Assembly: GCA_965219305.1 (NCBI GenBank)
Contig: OZ244725.1
Coordinates: 2,232,001 to 2,296,000, forward strand
Source of the DNA: DATHTS01 sp965219305
GTDB taxonomy: Bacteria > Acidobacteriota > Blastocatellia > Pyrinomonadales > Pyrinomonadaceae
Direction of reading: 5' to 3'
DNA: 64,000 nucleotides
The notes under the pieces are model-generated. The model ran no database searches. It was not told the DNA's origin and saw only the letters and a list, made by a program, of their open reading frames with translations. Shown here in pieces: positions 24,944 through 33,554 of the stretch; within the stretch, counting starts at the first letter, position 1; the number at the start of each line of letters is the position of its first letter. The position numbers and the translations under genes were made by a program.

Positions 24944-26686
24944 TCATCTATGCACATTCAAAAAACCTTCGAGACGCGACGGTTGAACGGTATTTTCAAT
25001 CTCGTTTTCTTCTGCGGAAAATGAATCGTTCTTAAAGTCGGTGGGCAATTCGACCGTAATAAAAGTTCCCTCGCTTTCTCTGCTTCGGATGTTTATCGTC
25101 CCGCCGTGATCGCGGACTATTTGATAGACGATTGACAAACCCAAACCCGTTCCTCCGGTCGTCGAATTGGAAAACGGCTCGAAGAGTTTTTCAACTTGTT
25201 CGGGTGACATTCCGCAGCCCGTGTCGGAAAAAATTATTCTGATGCGGTTCGGAATATTGTTTTCAAGTTTTACTTCCAGATTTCCGCCGTCTGGCATCGC
25301 CTGTAATGCGTTTCGCGCCAGATTCCAGAAAATTTGCTTTAACTGCGTTGCGTCGGCAAAAATAAAAACGGGAGTTTCCGGTAACATTGCTTTCAATTTG
25401 TGATGATCAATTACGTCGGGACTGTGTTTTAAGAGCGTAAAAGTATCGCTGATAGCTTCGCGCACATCAGTCTCGGAAAAATTTGCGGCACGCGGACGCG
25501 CGTAAGTCAGAAAGTTTGTGATAATTCGATTCAAACGATCAGATTCGCGCAAAATTATGTCCATCAATTTCGCCTGCGAAGAATCCGGCGGTGTGCTTGA
25601 TTCCAAAACCTGAATCGCGCCGCGCATTGCGCCGAGCGGATTGCGGATTTCGTGCGCGAGTCCGGCGGCAACTCGTCCGACAGCTGCCAGACGATCTTTG
25701 CGCCGGACGTTTTCTTCCATCGAACGAATTTCCGTTAAATCCTGAAAAGTAATAATTAAGCCGGTCGTTTCGCCGTCTTCGCTAAACAAAGGCGAAATAT
25801 TATATCCAATGTGAACGACAAAACCTTCGGGAGTAAAGATGTCGGTTTCAAAACGCGGCTGTTTATCTACGGAAATCGTATTTTCGAGCATATATCGGAT
25901 ATTTTCGGAAATGTCTCCGAATAATTCCGAAATGTCTTTTCCGCGCATTTCCGCGGCGGAAAATCCTGTAATTTCAACCGCTGCCGGATTGTATGTGTAA
26001 ATCTTTCCTTCCAAATCAATGGTAATTAAACCCGAACGAATTGATTCGACGATTCGCTCGTGTAACGCCTGCAAACTCACCAGAGTTTTGGTTGTTTCTT
26101 TGAGTTTTTCGCCCGAAGCGTAGCGGTCGGCGAGTTTTGAAGAAAGAAGTCCGACCACCAGAAATGCGACGAAATGAAAACCGATAATTTGAATTGCTTT
26201 TGGAGTTTCCGGTATCGTAGAAAATGACTTGACGACTTCCAAAACCGTTAAAAACGAAAGTGCCGTTAAAAGCAATGAAGAAAACGCCGCCATCAAAAGC
26301 GTTTCGCTCGATTTTAAAAAAAGTCCCGCCACGCCGATTAACACTATATAAAGCGTAATATACGGCGACGAAACATCACCCGTCTGCCAGACAAGCCAGG
26401 TTACCAAAATCGCATCGAGAAAAAATTGTGTGCGTATCTGCCAACGGTAACTTTTATTAAAACGCAGCAGTAAAGAGTAGAAAACCGTTAGTCCGACGCT
26501 AATCGTAAAAGCGACGAATAAACTCTGAGGAAATTCCTGAAAAGAAAGTTTTAATTCGCCGTTATGCCACAGCCAGCTTGCAACCAAAAGCAAAAAAATC
26601 ACCAGTAAACGCCCGACGATCAGCGTTTGAACTTTCTGCATCAGCGAAGTTCCGGCTCGAAATCCTTTTTCTTTCAGATTAAACAT
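24944..26686 (-). CDS. pilS: PilS-type sensor histidine kinase
   Basis: The product is a 580-residue kinase: six predicted membrane spans (about 22-190), a PAS domain (about 215-325; ESIRSGLITIDLEGKIYTYN), HisKA with the phospho-His in LAHEIRNPLG, and an HATPase_c domain with the N box (NLARNALQAM), G1 (DTGCGMSP) and G2 (GTGLGLS). Six spans plus PAS match PilS of the type IV pilus two-component pair. It is separated by 128 bases from pilR on the same strand. The signal in other species is the amount of inner-membrane pilin. Confidence 0.92.
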   Translation of the reverse strand: MFNLKEKGFRAGTSLMQKVQTLIVGRLLVIFLLLVASWLWHNGELKLSFQEFPQSLFVAFTISVGLTVFYSLLLRFNKSYRWQIRTQFFLDAILVTWLVWQTGDVSSPYITLYIVLIGVAGLFLKSSETLLMAAFSSLLLTALSFLTVLEVVKSFSTIPETPKAIQIIGFHFVAFLVVGLLSSKLADRYASGEKLKETTKTLVSLQALHERIVESIRSGLITIDLEGKIYTYNPAAVEITGFSAAEMRGKDISELFGDISENIRYMLENTISVDKQPRFETDIFTPEGFVVHIGYNISPLFSEDGETTGLIITFQDLTEIRSMEENVRRKDRLAAVGRVAAGLAHEIRNPLGAMRGAIQVLESSTPPDSSQAKLMDIILRESDRLNRIITNFLTYARPRAANFSETDVREAISDTFTLLKHSPDVIDHHKLKAMLPETPVFIFADATQLKQIFWNLARNALQAMPDGGNLEVKLENNIPNRIRIIFSDTGCGMSPEQVEKLFEPFSNSTTGGTGLGLSIVYQIVRDHGGTINIRSRESEGTFITVELPTDFKNDSFSAEENEIENTVQPSRLEGFLNVHR

Positions 26687-26872
26687 AAATTTCGGATATA
26701 CAACTCGAACGGGGAATTCAAAGAATTTAATTGAATTAATGGTTGGAATTTGTCGCGCGCTTTTGCGACATTTCTACAACAACTTTAAACGATGTTCAAA
26801 TGTTAGTCAATAAAAAAGCAATCAGAACGCCGATAATGTAGTGACAACAAACGTGTGCGCGCTCAAAATGTA

Positions 26873-26902
26873 GTTGAAAATTAATTTTTTTTAATTTTCA
26901 AC
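26873..26902 (-). terminator. Terminator-like hairpin after gmhB
   Basis: GTTGAAAATTAA pairs with TTAATTTTCAAC around a 6-T loop. It lies between gmhB and pilS on the minus strand, although the stem is A/T-rich. Confidence 0.55.
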
Positions 26903-26925
26903 TCATCGTCGTTAAAACAACAGTA

Positions 26926-27474
26926 TTACGATTTATTTACGATTTGCTCGACAACTTCAAGTAGATTTTCCGCGATCACGTCAGGACGCTTTTTCAATTT
27001 TCCGACTTCGTTTTTGCCGTGTCCGGTTAAAACAAGCGCAGTGTGAGTTCCAGCATTAAAACCCGCGCCGACATCCATTACTTTGTCGCCGATCATCCAG
27101 CTTTTTTCAAGATCAATCGAAAATTTTCCCGCCGCCTGTTCGATCATTTTCGTATTCGGTTTACGGCAGACGCAACCCGCGTCCGGCGAATGTGGACAAA
27201 AATAAAAAGCGTCAATCTGCCCGTCGAGTTTTTCCTGAATCGCTTCGTGAACTTCGTGCATCGCCGCTTCTTCAAAAATTCCGCGCCCGATTCCCGATTG
27301 ATTGGTTATCACGATTACTAAAAAGCCGTTTTTTTTTAACATTCCGACGACCTTTTCCGTATATGGAAAAAATTTTAAATCCTCGACTCTCGAAAGATAA
27401 TTTACTTCTTCGATCAAAGTTCCGTCGCGGTCGAGAAAGACTGCTTTATTTTTTGGATTTTCTTCTATTTTCAT
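26926..27474 (-). CDS. gmhB: D,D-heptose 1,7-bisphosphate phosphatase
   Basis: This 182-residue HAD-family histidinol-phosphatase-like enzyme removes the 7-phosphate from D-glycero-D-manno-heptose 1,7-bisphosphate in ADP-heptose synthesis for LPS core. The nucleophile motif FLDRDGT (13-19), TNQSG (about 57-61), the Cys/His zinc loop CPHSPDAGCVC and MIGDKVMDVGAG are all present. It overlaps the heptosyltransferase gene by one base (TAATG), so the two are co-translated. Length is normal for GmhB. Confidence 0.93.
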   Translation of the reverse strand: MKIEENPKNKAVFLDRDGTLIEEVNYLSRVEDLKFFPYTEKVVGMLKKNGFLVIVITNQSGIGRGIFEEAAMHEVHEAIQEKLDGQIDAFYFCPHSPDAGCVCRKPNTKMIEQAAGKFSIDLEKSWMIGDKVMDVGAGFNAGTHTALVLTGHGKNEVGKLKKRPDVIAENLLEVVEQIVNKS

Positions 27475-28502
27475 TATATCTGTTTGAGTTTTAGAAGTTT
27501 TTTCGCCCTTTCAAAAACATCGTCGGCAGAAATCCAATCCATACAACGATGATCAATCGGACAATCGCGCAGCATACACGGCGAACACTCGACATCTTCC
27601 CGACGAATGATTTCTGCGTTCCAAGGGCGCGTCGTTTTCGGATTTGTCGGACCGAAAATCACCAGAGTTTTAGTTCCGACTGCCGACGCGACGTGTGCAA
27701 GTCCCATATCGTTTGAAACGAGCAGATCAATTTCGCTCAGAATCGCAACCGCTTCGGAAAGTGAAGTTTTTCCTGTTAAGATCGTCGGTTTTGATTTCGA
27801 TTCTGCAAAAACTTTATCTGAAACTTCCGATTCGTTTTCCGCGCCGATCAAGACCACGTTTGCGCCGAATTCATTTTGAAATTTGTCATTCAAATTCGCG
27901 TAATTTTCCGCCGACCAGCGTTTTGCCCGTGAATTCGTCGAACCGACACCGAGCGCGATTATTTTTTTTGAAAGATCAATTTTGTTATTTTTCAAAATTC
28001 CCCGAGCCGTTTCGCGTCGTTCACCGGAAATTTTCAAATTAAACTGCGGCTCACTTTCTAATACCTTTTCCGTTCCGAAAAATTTCTTTTCAATTTCGGC
28101 GACCAAATTCAAATAATAAAAAATTTCGTGTCGTTCATTTTTCCAAGACGGCTTTTTAACTGCATTCGTCAACAAAAAACTTCTGCCTTCGTTCGCATAA
28201 CCGAAACGTTTTTTAACTTTTCCGAGTTTGGCGACGAGTGCGGTTTGAAAGGAATTTGTAAATAAAACCGCTAGATCAAATTCCCGCTCGCGCAATTCTT
28301 TCGCCTGCTGAAAAATTGCCGAATCTGCATCAATTGCCAAAATCTCATCAATAAATTCAGCATCGCTAAAAATTCCGCGCGCCCAATCGCGCGTGTGCAA
28401 AGTAATTTCCGAATTCGGAAAAAGCCGCCTCAATTCGCGCAGAGCGGGAATCGTCATCACCGCATCGCCGATCCAATTTGTGCCGCGAACGAGAATTTTC
28501 AC
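27474..28502 (-). CDS. waaF: LPS heptosyltransferase (WaaF-like, GT9)
   Basis: This 342-residue GT9 glycosyltransferase transfers L,D-heptose from ADP-heptose onto the inner LPS core. RGTNWIGDAVMTIPAL (5-20) is the N-terminal signature, and VSNDMGLAHVASAVGTKTLV with FGPTNPKTTRPW is the donor-binding part. Four Cys in a late segment (ECSPCMLRDCPIDHRC) are typical of WaaF-like enzymes. It is followed by gmhB with one base of overlap and preceded by an epimerase gene 3 bases away: a three-gene LPS-core operon. Confidence 0.92.
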   Translation of the reverse strand: MKILVRGTNWIGDAVMTIPALRELRRLFPNSEITLHTRDWARGIFSDAEFIDEILAIDADSAIFQQAKELREREFDLAVLFTNSFQTALVAKLGKVKKRFGYANEGRSFLLTNAVKKPSWKNERHEIFYYLNLVAEIEKKFFGTEKVLESEPQFNLKISGERRETARGILKNNKIDLSKKIIALGVGSTNSRAKRWSAENYANLNDKFQNEFGANVVLIGAENESEVSDKVFAESKSKPTILTGKTSLSEAVAILSEIDLLVSNDMGLAHVASAVGTKTLVIFGPTNPKTTRPWNAEIIRREDVECSPCMLRDCPIDHRCMDWISADDVFERAKKLLKLKQI

Positions 28503-28505
28503 TGT

Positions 28506-29348
28506 CTAAAAAAGTCTCCGCAAACCTTCGTCCAGATTAACTTCCGGTGTCCAGTCTAATTCCTGAGTTATCAAACTCAAATCTGTTACATAATTCATCG
28601 GCACGGGCGCGGGCAACGGATTTTCTTCATTAATTACGGCTTGCAAATTTGAAACGGTTTCCAATTTCTCGACCAATTCGCGCATCGTCAGAGAGTTTTC
28701 ACGTCCGCCGCCGAGATTGTAAAGTCCGTGGTGAATTACTGAATTTATAAACGCTTCGCAAGCTCTGGAAAAATCTTCAACTGCCAATAAATCGCGGCGC
28801 GGCGCACCTTTTGCGGGAAGACTGATATGTTCGCCCATATTTATCGCGTCGGCGTAATGAGTTACAAAATTCGGCGCGTTGTTTTCCGAATTCGGCGCAT
28901 AAACGGTAGAAAGGCGAAAAATGCACGAGCGAAAATTTCTCTGATTCGCGTAAAATTCGACGTATTTTTCAGCGATCAGTTTCGACCATTCGAGTGCTGA
29001 TTGTCCGCCGTAAATTGTCGGGCAAGTTTCGCTAACTGCTTTGTAATTATCGGCAAAGCGACCGTAAACGTCTTTTGTCGAAGCGAAAATAAACGTCGAG
29101 TCTTCGCGCATTTCACGCAAAATATTTATCGTGCCTTCGACATTGTTTAAAAAAACCTGTTCCGCCGCATCGGGCGATTTGTCGAGCATCGCGGCGAGAT
29201 GTATTACGACATCGTAATCCGCGACAGTTCGCGCTTCGTAAAGATTCAAAAGATCAAAACCCGAACGGCGCGAAAAATCGTCCGCACCGAAATATTTGCG
29301 GACGTGAGTTCCCAGAAAACCGCTGCCGCCTGTAATTAAAACTTTCAT
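28506..29348 (-). CDS. NAD-dependent sugar epimerase/dehydratase (extended SDR), unusual active site
   Basis: This 280-residue extended SDR has the GGSGFLG nucleotide-binding motif near its N-terminus, HLAAMLDKS and FASTKDVYG. Where family members have YxxxK, the sequence reads LEWSK, with Leu at the catalytic Tyr position (119) and Lys123 kept; a Tyr lies a few residues earlier (IYGGQS). It may use a shifted residue or have altered activity. It heads the operon with waaF and gmhB, so a role in LPS sugar synthesis, for example ADP-heptose epimerisation, is possible but unproven. ATG 29348 is preferred over TTG 29351. Confidence 0.82.
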   Translation of the reverse strand: MKVLITGGSGFLGTHVRKYFGADDFSRRSGFDLLNLYEARTVADYDVVIHLAAMLDKSPDAAEQVFLNNVEGTINILREMREDSTFIFASTKDVYGRFADNYKAVSETCPTIYGGQSALEWSKLIAEKYVEFYANQRNFRSCIFRLSTVYAPNSENNAPNFVTHYADAINMGEHISLPAKGAPRRDLLAVEDFSRACEAFINSVIHHGLYNLGGGRENSLTMRELVEKLETVSNLQAVINEENPLPAPVPMNYVTDLSLITQELDWTPEVNLDEGLRRLF

Positions 29349-29363
29349 CAATTAGATAATACC

Positions 29364-29470
29364 AATTCTAAATTCTTCATTCTACATTCTTAATTCTTAT
29401 CTAAAAAGATATCCAGCGACATTTTCTTATTCGCCGGAAATAATGAATGTAGAATGAAGAATTTAGAATT
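29364..29470 (+). repeat. 26-bp perfect inverted repeat of heptamer units
   Basis: Arms 29364-29389 and 29445-29470 pair perfectly over 26 bp with a 55-nt loop. The left arm and its extension are heptamer-phased (AATTCTA, AATTCTT, CATTCTA, CATTCTT, AATTCTT). It lies between the divergent epimerase and carA genes. Confidence 0.85.
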
Positions 29471-29544
29471 TGATTTCACAGATATTTTGTAAATTTATCG
29501 TTTATAAAATAAATCGCGTCTGCTAAACTTTGTTTGAAAAAGTT

Positions 29545-30648
29545 ATGAATTTAACGAAAAAAGCGGTTTTGGTTTTGGAAGACGGCAGAACTTTTCGCGG
29601 CGAAAGTTTCGGATCGGACGGCGAAGCGTTCGGTGAGATGGTTTTTAATACTTCGATGACGGGTTACCAGGAAATTTTGACTGATCCGAGTTATGCGGGA
29701 CAAATAGTCTGTATGACTTACCCGCTGATTGGAAATTACGGCGTAAATGAAGACGACACTGAATCACGAAAACCGTGGGTTGAAGGTTTTGTCGTCCGCG
29801 AAGCGAGCAACATTTCATCGAATTGGCGGGCGACGGAAACTCTGGATTCTTATCTGAAACGCCATAAAATTGTCGGAATTCAAAGAATTGATACGCGCGC
29901 TCTTGTTCGCCACATCCGCGACAAAGGCGCGATGCGGGCAGTCATTTCAAATGTTGATACGGACGAAAAAAGTCTTTTGGAAAAAGTAAAAAGTTCGCCC
30001 GAAATGAAAAACCGCGAACTTGCGAGTTCTGTTACAACCGAAAATTTTTACGAGATAAAAGCAGACGGCGAAGAAAAATTTCACGTCATTTGTTACGATT
30101 TTGGCGTAAAGACAAATTCTTTGCGCGAATTTGCGGCGAAGGGTTGTCGGATAACGGTCATTCCGGCAGAAACTCCGGCGGAAAAAGTTATCGAATTAAA
30201 TCCCGACGGAATTTTCCTTTCAAACGGTCCGGGCGATCCGTCGGCAATGAAAACAATTGTCAAAGAAATCAAAAATTTAACGCAACGAAAGTTCCCGATG
30301 TTCGGAATCTGTCTCGGACATCAGATTTTAGCGCAGAGTTTCGGCGGCGAAACTTTTAAAATGAAATTCGGTCATCGCGGCGGAAACCAGCCGATCAAGG
30401 ATTTAAAGACGGGAAAAGTCGAAATTGCTTCGCATAATCACGGGTTTGCCGTCGAAGAAAAGAGTCTTCCGGCGGAAATCGAAGTAACGCATATAAACTT
30501 GAATGATAAGACGGTTGCCGGTTTAAAACATAAAAATCTGCCGGTATTTTCAGTGCAGTATCACCCGGAAGCCGCGCCGGGACCGCACGATGCCGAATAT
30601 CACTTTGGTAAATTCGTTAAAATGATGGAAGATTTTTCTCAAAAATAG
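29545..30648 (+). CDS. carA: Carbamoyl-phosphate synthase small subunit
   Basis: This 367-residue glutamine amidotransferase subunit hydrolyses Gln and feeds ammonia to CarB for carbamoyl phosphate (arginine and pyrimidine synthesis). The N-terminal CPSase_sm_chain domain runs to about 130 (GEMVFNTSMTGYQEILTDPSY). The class I GATase domain has SNGPGDPS, the catalytic Cys in FGICLGHQ, and the His-Glu pair in QYHPEAAPGPHD. ATG 29545 is chosen over TTG 29530 by alignment with the usual N-terminus (KAVLVLEDG). carB is not adjacent. Confidence 0.96.
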   Translation: MNLTKKAVLVLEDGRTFRGESFGSDGEAFGEMVFNTSMTGYQEILTDPSYAGQIVCMTYPLIGNYGVNEDDTESRKPWVEGFVVREASNISSNWRATETLDSYLKRHKIVGIQRIDTRALVRHIRDKGAMRAVISNVDTDEKSLLEKVKSSPEMKNRELASSVTTENFYEIKADGEEKFHVICYDFGVKTNSLREFAAKGCRITVIPAETPAEKVIELNPDGIFLSNGPGDPSAMKTIVKEIKNLTQRKFPMFGICLGHQILAQSFGGETFKMKFGHRGGNQPIKDLKTGKVEIASHNHGFAVEEKSLPAEIEVTHINLNDKTVAGLKHKNLPVFSVQYHPEAAPGPHDAEYHFGKFVKMMEDFSQK

Positions 30649-30712
30649 TGTGGTTTTGGAAACAAACTTTAAAAAGGCGAAGAAATGCGTTGAAAGTAAA
30701 TAATTTCGGAGT

Positions 30713-33217
30713 TTATTGTATCGTCGAAACAATCGGCAAATTTCCGAAATTTTCTTCGACCAATGTCAGTTCTTTATCTTTAACGAAATTTTTAACGTCT
30801 TTGAATGACATCGGTTTGGCAAACAAATATCCTTGTGCGCCTTCGCAACTCAAACTTCTGAGATGTTCGAGTTGTTTTTCATTTTCCACTCCTTCGGCGA
30901 CGACGCGAATTCCTAAATTCTGCGCCAGAGCGATAATCGTCTGAACGACTTGCATACAATTGCCGCCGTCCTCGAGCGGACTGATAAACGAGCGGTCAAT
31001 TTTTAATGTGGAAATTGGCAATTGTGTCAGGTAACTCAGATTTGAATAGCCCGTTCCGAAATCATCAATATTTATTTCGATGCCGAGTTCGCGCAGTTCG
31101 TTCAGCATTTTTACGGCGTTTTCCTGATGCTCGAAAAATACTGATTCGGTGATTTCCAATTTTAATAAATGCGGTGAAAAATCGGCTTCCGACAAAATAT
31201 TTTCAATATTCTTAACTAATCTGGAATGTGAAAATTGCTTGCACGAAAGATTTATACTTAACAAATAAGGTTTTCTGTCAAGCAAATCTTCATTTAATTG
31301 GTTTATTTGCCCGCACGCTTTTTTCAGAACAAAATCGCTGAGAGCATCTATTAAACCGATCTCTTCCGCCAGAGGAATAAATTTAACAGGCGAAATTGCA
31401 CCTAAAGTTTCGTGATTCCAGCGCGTTAATGCTTCAAATCCTTCGATTTCGCTTTCGGTAATCGAATAAATCGGTTGATAATAAACTTCCAGATGATCGT
31501 TTTCAATCGCTCTTCTCAATTCCGTCTCAAGCAATAAAGTTTCTTTAACGGCGGCGTGCATTTCATCATTGAAAATCTTGTAACACGCTTTACCGGAATG
31601 TTTTGCCTGATACATCGCCGTGTCAGCATCGCGCATTAAATCTTCCGGTTTAATGTGAATATCGGATGCGTGTAGAACTCCGATACTGGCGGAACTGTAA
31701 ACTTCGTGTCCGTCCAAATCGAACGGTTCGGCGAACTTTTCCTGAATACGTTCGGCAATATTTCCAACTTCTTCAAGTCTGTGCGATCCTTCTACCAAAA
31801 TTGTAAATTCGTCGCCGCCCAGACGCGCAACAGTATCGCCCGGACGCATACAATCGCGTAATCTATCGGCAATTTTAATTAAAAGCTGGTCGCCGACAAG
31901 ATGACCGAGACTGTCGTTAATGACTTTGAATCGGTCAAGATCAATAAATAAAAGACTTACTTTATGATTCGGATTTTTACGAATACTTTCCAAAGATTTT
32001 TCAAGCCGCTTCATAAAAAATGCGCGGTTCGGCAAATTCGTCAGAATGTCGTGCGTCGCTTCACGATGCAGTTTTTCCTCGGCGCGTTTACGGTCGGTAA
32101 TATCTTGTATTTGAAAAATCAGATTCGGTCGTTCGGCGGTCGAATCGCTGGCGGGAGAAACGCTCCATAATGTCTGCACGACTCTGCCTGATTTATGTTT
32201 ATAACGTTGTTCCAACTGGCAATTCGGAATCATCCCGGATATCAGCTCGTGAATTTTAACAAGCGCATTTCCCAAATCTTTCTCGTAGATCATATTCTGA
32301 AAATCGGTGGCGAGAAATTCGATTTCAGCATAACCGAGAATTTCCTGAAGAGCGTGGTTAACCTTGAGCCATTTGCCTTCGGAGGAAACTAATGCGATGC
32401 CGATTGGAGCATAATTAAATGCGCTTCTAAAACGCTCTTCGGATTCCAGCAAAGCAACAGCTTGTTTTTCCAGTGTTACGGCATATTCCTGAGCTTTTCT
32501 TGTCTGTGCTTCCGACATTTCCACGTTATCAAGGTAAGTTTTATAAGTCAGATAAAGCAAATAAATAACCGGAAATGCCGCAATTGTTACGCTGAAACCT
32601 ATATAATGATTTAATTCAAATAAAATTCCCGCACTCATTGCGCCGACTAGGTAAGTAATAAATGTCCAGAGATATTTCGTTTTCCAGGTTTCAAAAAACG
32701 GTTTTTCGCTGACTAACGCGCCATAAATAGCGGTGAGAGTAGTATTGGCAATAAATTGTGTAAATCCCAAAACAATTATCGCCAAAACAAAAGTATTCCA
32801 ATTTTCATTGGCGGTGTGCAGATAAAAATATTTGAGCAATCCCGAAACGCTTAAAATTAAATAAGCAATCGTCGTCGAAACGGACAGTGCCGCCGCGTTC
32901 AAAAAAACTGTTAATTTTTTATTGCAAAAACGCCACGAGGAAAAAACCGCTTCGACTGCCGCCAAAACGATAGCGATTTCTCCGCCATATATAAATAAAG
33001 CCAGAAAAATGAAGGTATCTGAAACTGAAATGTGAGATTTGAGTGCCGGAATCTGAACAGTGATACGTGAACCGAAACCGATTGTGAATAATGTCAGAAT
33101 CAGGAGTTCATAATTAAAACGCTCGAAAGGCATTTTGATAAATGCGCCTAAAAGACATACTCCTCCGCAGAAGAGGAGTATTATCGCAAATGTCTTTAAC
33201 CGCAATTGTTTGTTCAT
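30713..33217 (-). CDS. Membrane GGDEF/EAL protein with PAS domain
   Basis: This 834-residue c-di-GMP protein has seven or eight membrane spans (about 8-225, MASE-like), a short coiled linker, a PAS domain (about 255-375; FNYAPIGIALVSSEGKW), GGDEF (RLGGDEF at about 465-471) and EAL (FEALTRW at about 592; DDFGTGYSNLSYL). The GGDEF and EAL signature residues are both intact, so either synthesis or hydrolysis of c-di-GMP is possible; the balance cannot be predicted. It probably links an unknown membrane signal with surface behaviour such as the type IV pili encoded nearby. Confidence 0.92.
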   Translation of the reverse strand: MNKQLRLKTFAIILLFCGGVCLLGAFIKMPFERFNYELLILTLFTIGFGSRITVQIPALKSHISVSDTFIFLALFIYGGEIAIVLAAVEAVFSSWRFCNKKLTVFLNAAALSVSTTIAYLILSVSGLLKYFYLHTANENWNTFVLAIIVLGFTQFIANTTLTAIYGALVSEKPFFETWKTKYLWTFITYLVGAMSAGILFELNHYIGFSVTIAAFPVIYLLYLTYKTYLDNVEMSEAQTRKAQEYAVTLEKQAVALLESEERFRSAFNYAPIGIALVSSEGKWLKVNHALQEILGYAEIEFLATDFQNMIYEKDLGNALVKIHELISGMIPNCQLEQRYKHKSGRVVQTLWSVSPASDSTAERPNLIFQIQDITDRKRAEEKLHREATHDILTNLPNRAFFMKRLEKSLESIRKNPNHKVSLLFIDLDRFKVINDSLGHLVGDQLLIKIADRLRDCMRPGDTVARLGGDEFTILVEGSHRLEEVGNIAERIQEKFAEPFDLDGHEVYSSASIGVLHASDIHIKPEDLMRDADTAMYQAKHSGKACYKIFNDEMHAAVKETLLLETELRRAIENDHLEVYYQPIYSITESEIEGFEALTRWNHETLGAISPVKFIPLAEEIGLIDALSDFVLKKACGQINQLNEDLLDRKPYLLSINLSCKQFSHSRLVKNIENILSEADFSPHLLKLEITESVFFEHQENAVKMLNELRELGIEINIDDFGTGYSNLSYLTQLPISTLKIDRSFISPLEDGGNCMQVVQTIIALAQNLGIRVVAEGVENEKQLEHLRSLSCEGAQGYLFAKPMSFKDVKNFVKDKELTLVEENFGNLPIVSTIQ

Positions 33218-33311
33218 TATGCCGGTGAATCAGCAAAGGGAAAATAAGATTTTATAATCTATGCTTTTTTATTTTTGTTAAATTTCACAACTTTGAGAGA
33301 AAAACTTCTAA

Positions 33312-33348
33312 GATATAAAAATAAGGATGGCAGAATTTCCACCATCCT
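33312..33348 (-). terminator. Terminator-like hairpin downstream of S8 protease
   Basis: On the minus strand AGGATGG and CCATCCT pair (7 bp, 11-nt loop), followed by TTATTTTTAT. It is about 200 bases after the protease stop; the AT-rich sequence between (33349-33554) shows nothing else. Confidence 0.55.
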
Positions 33349-33554
33349 CATTATGAATCAAAAAAACATTTTTGTCTATATTTATTTATGTTAAACAATA
33401 ATTATTAAAAGAATTATTTTTAATAATTAGCTTCGATAAATATCTTATGGATATTTATACTGCTTATGTCTTTTATAAAAATTGTTTTTTCAACATAATC
33501 TAAGCCGGCTTTCCCGGTGAGAATCTGTAATAATTGCAATTTTACAAATAGTTT

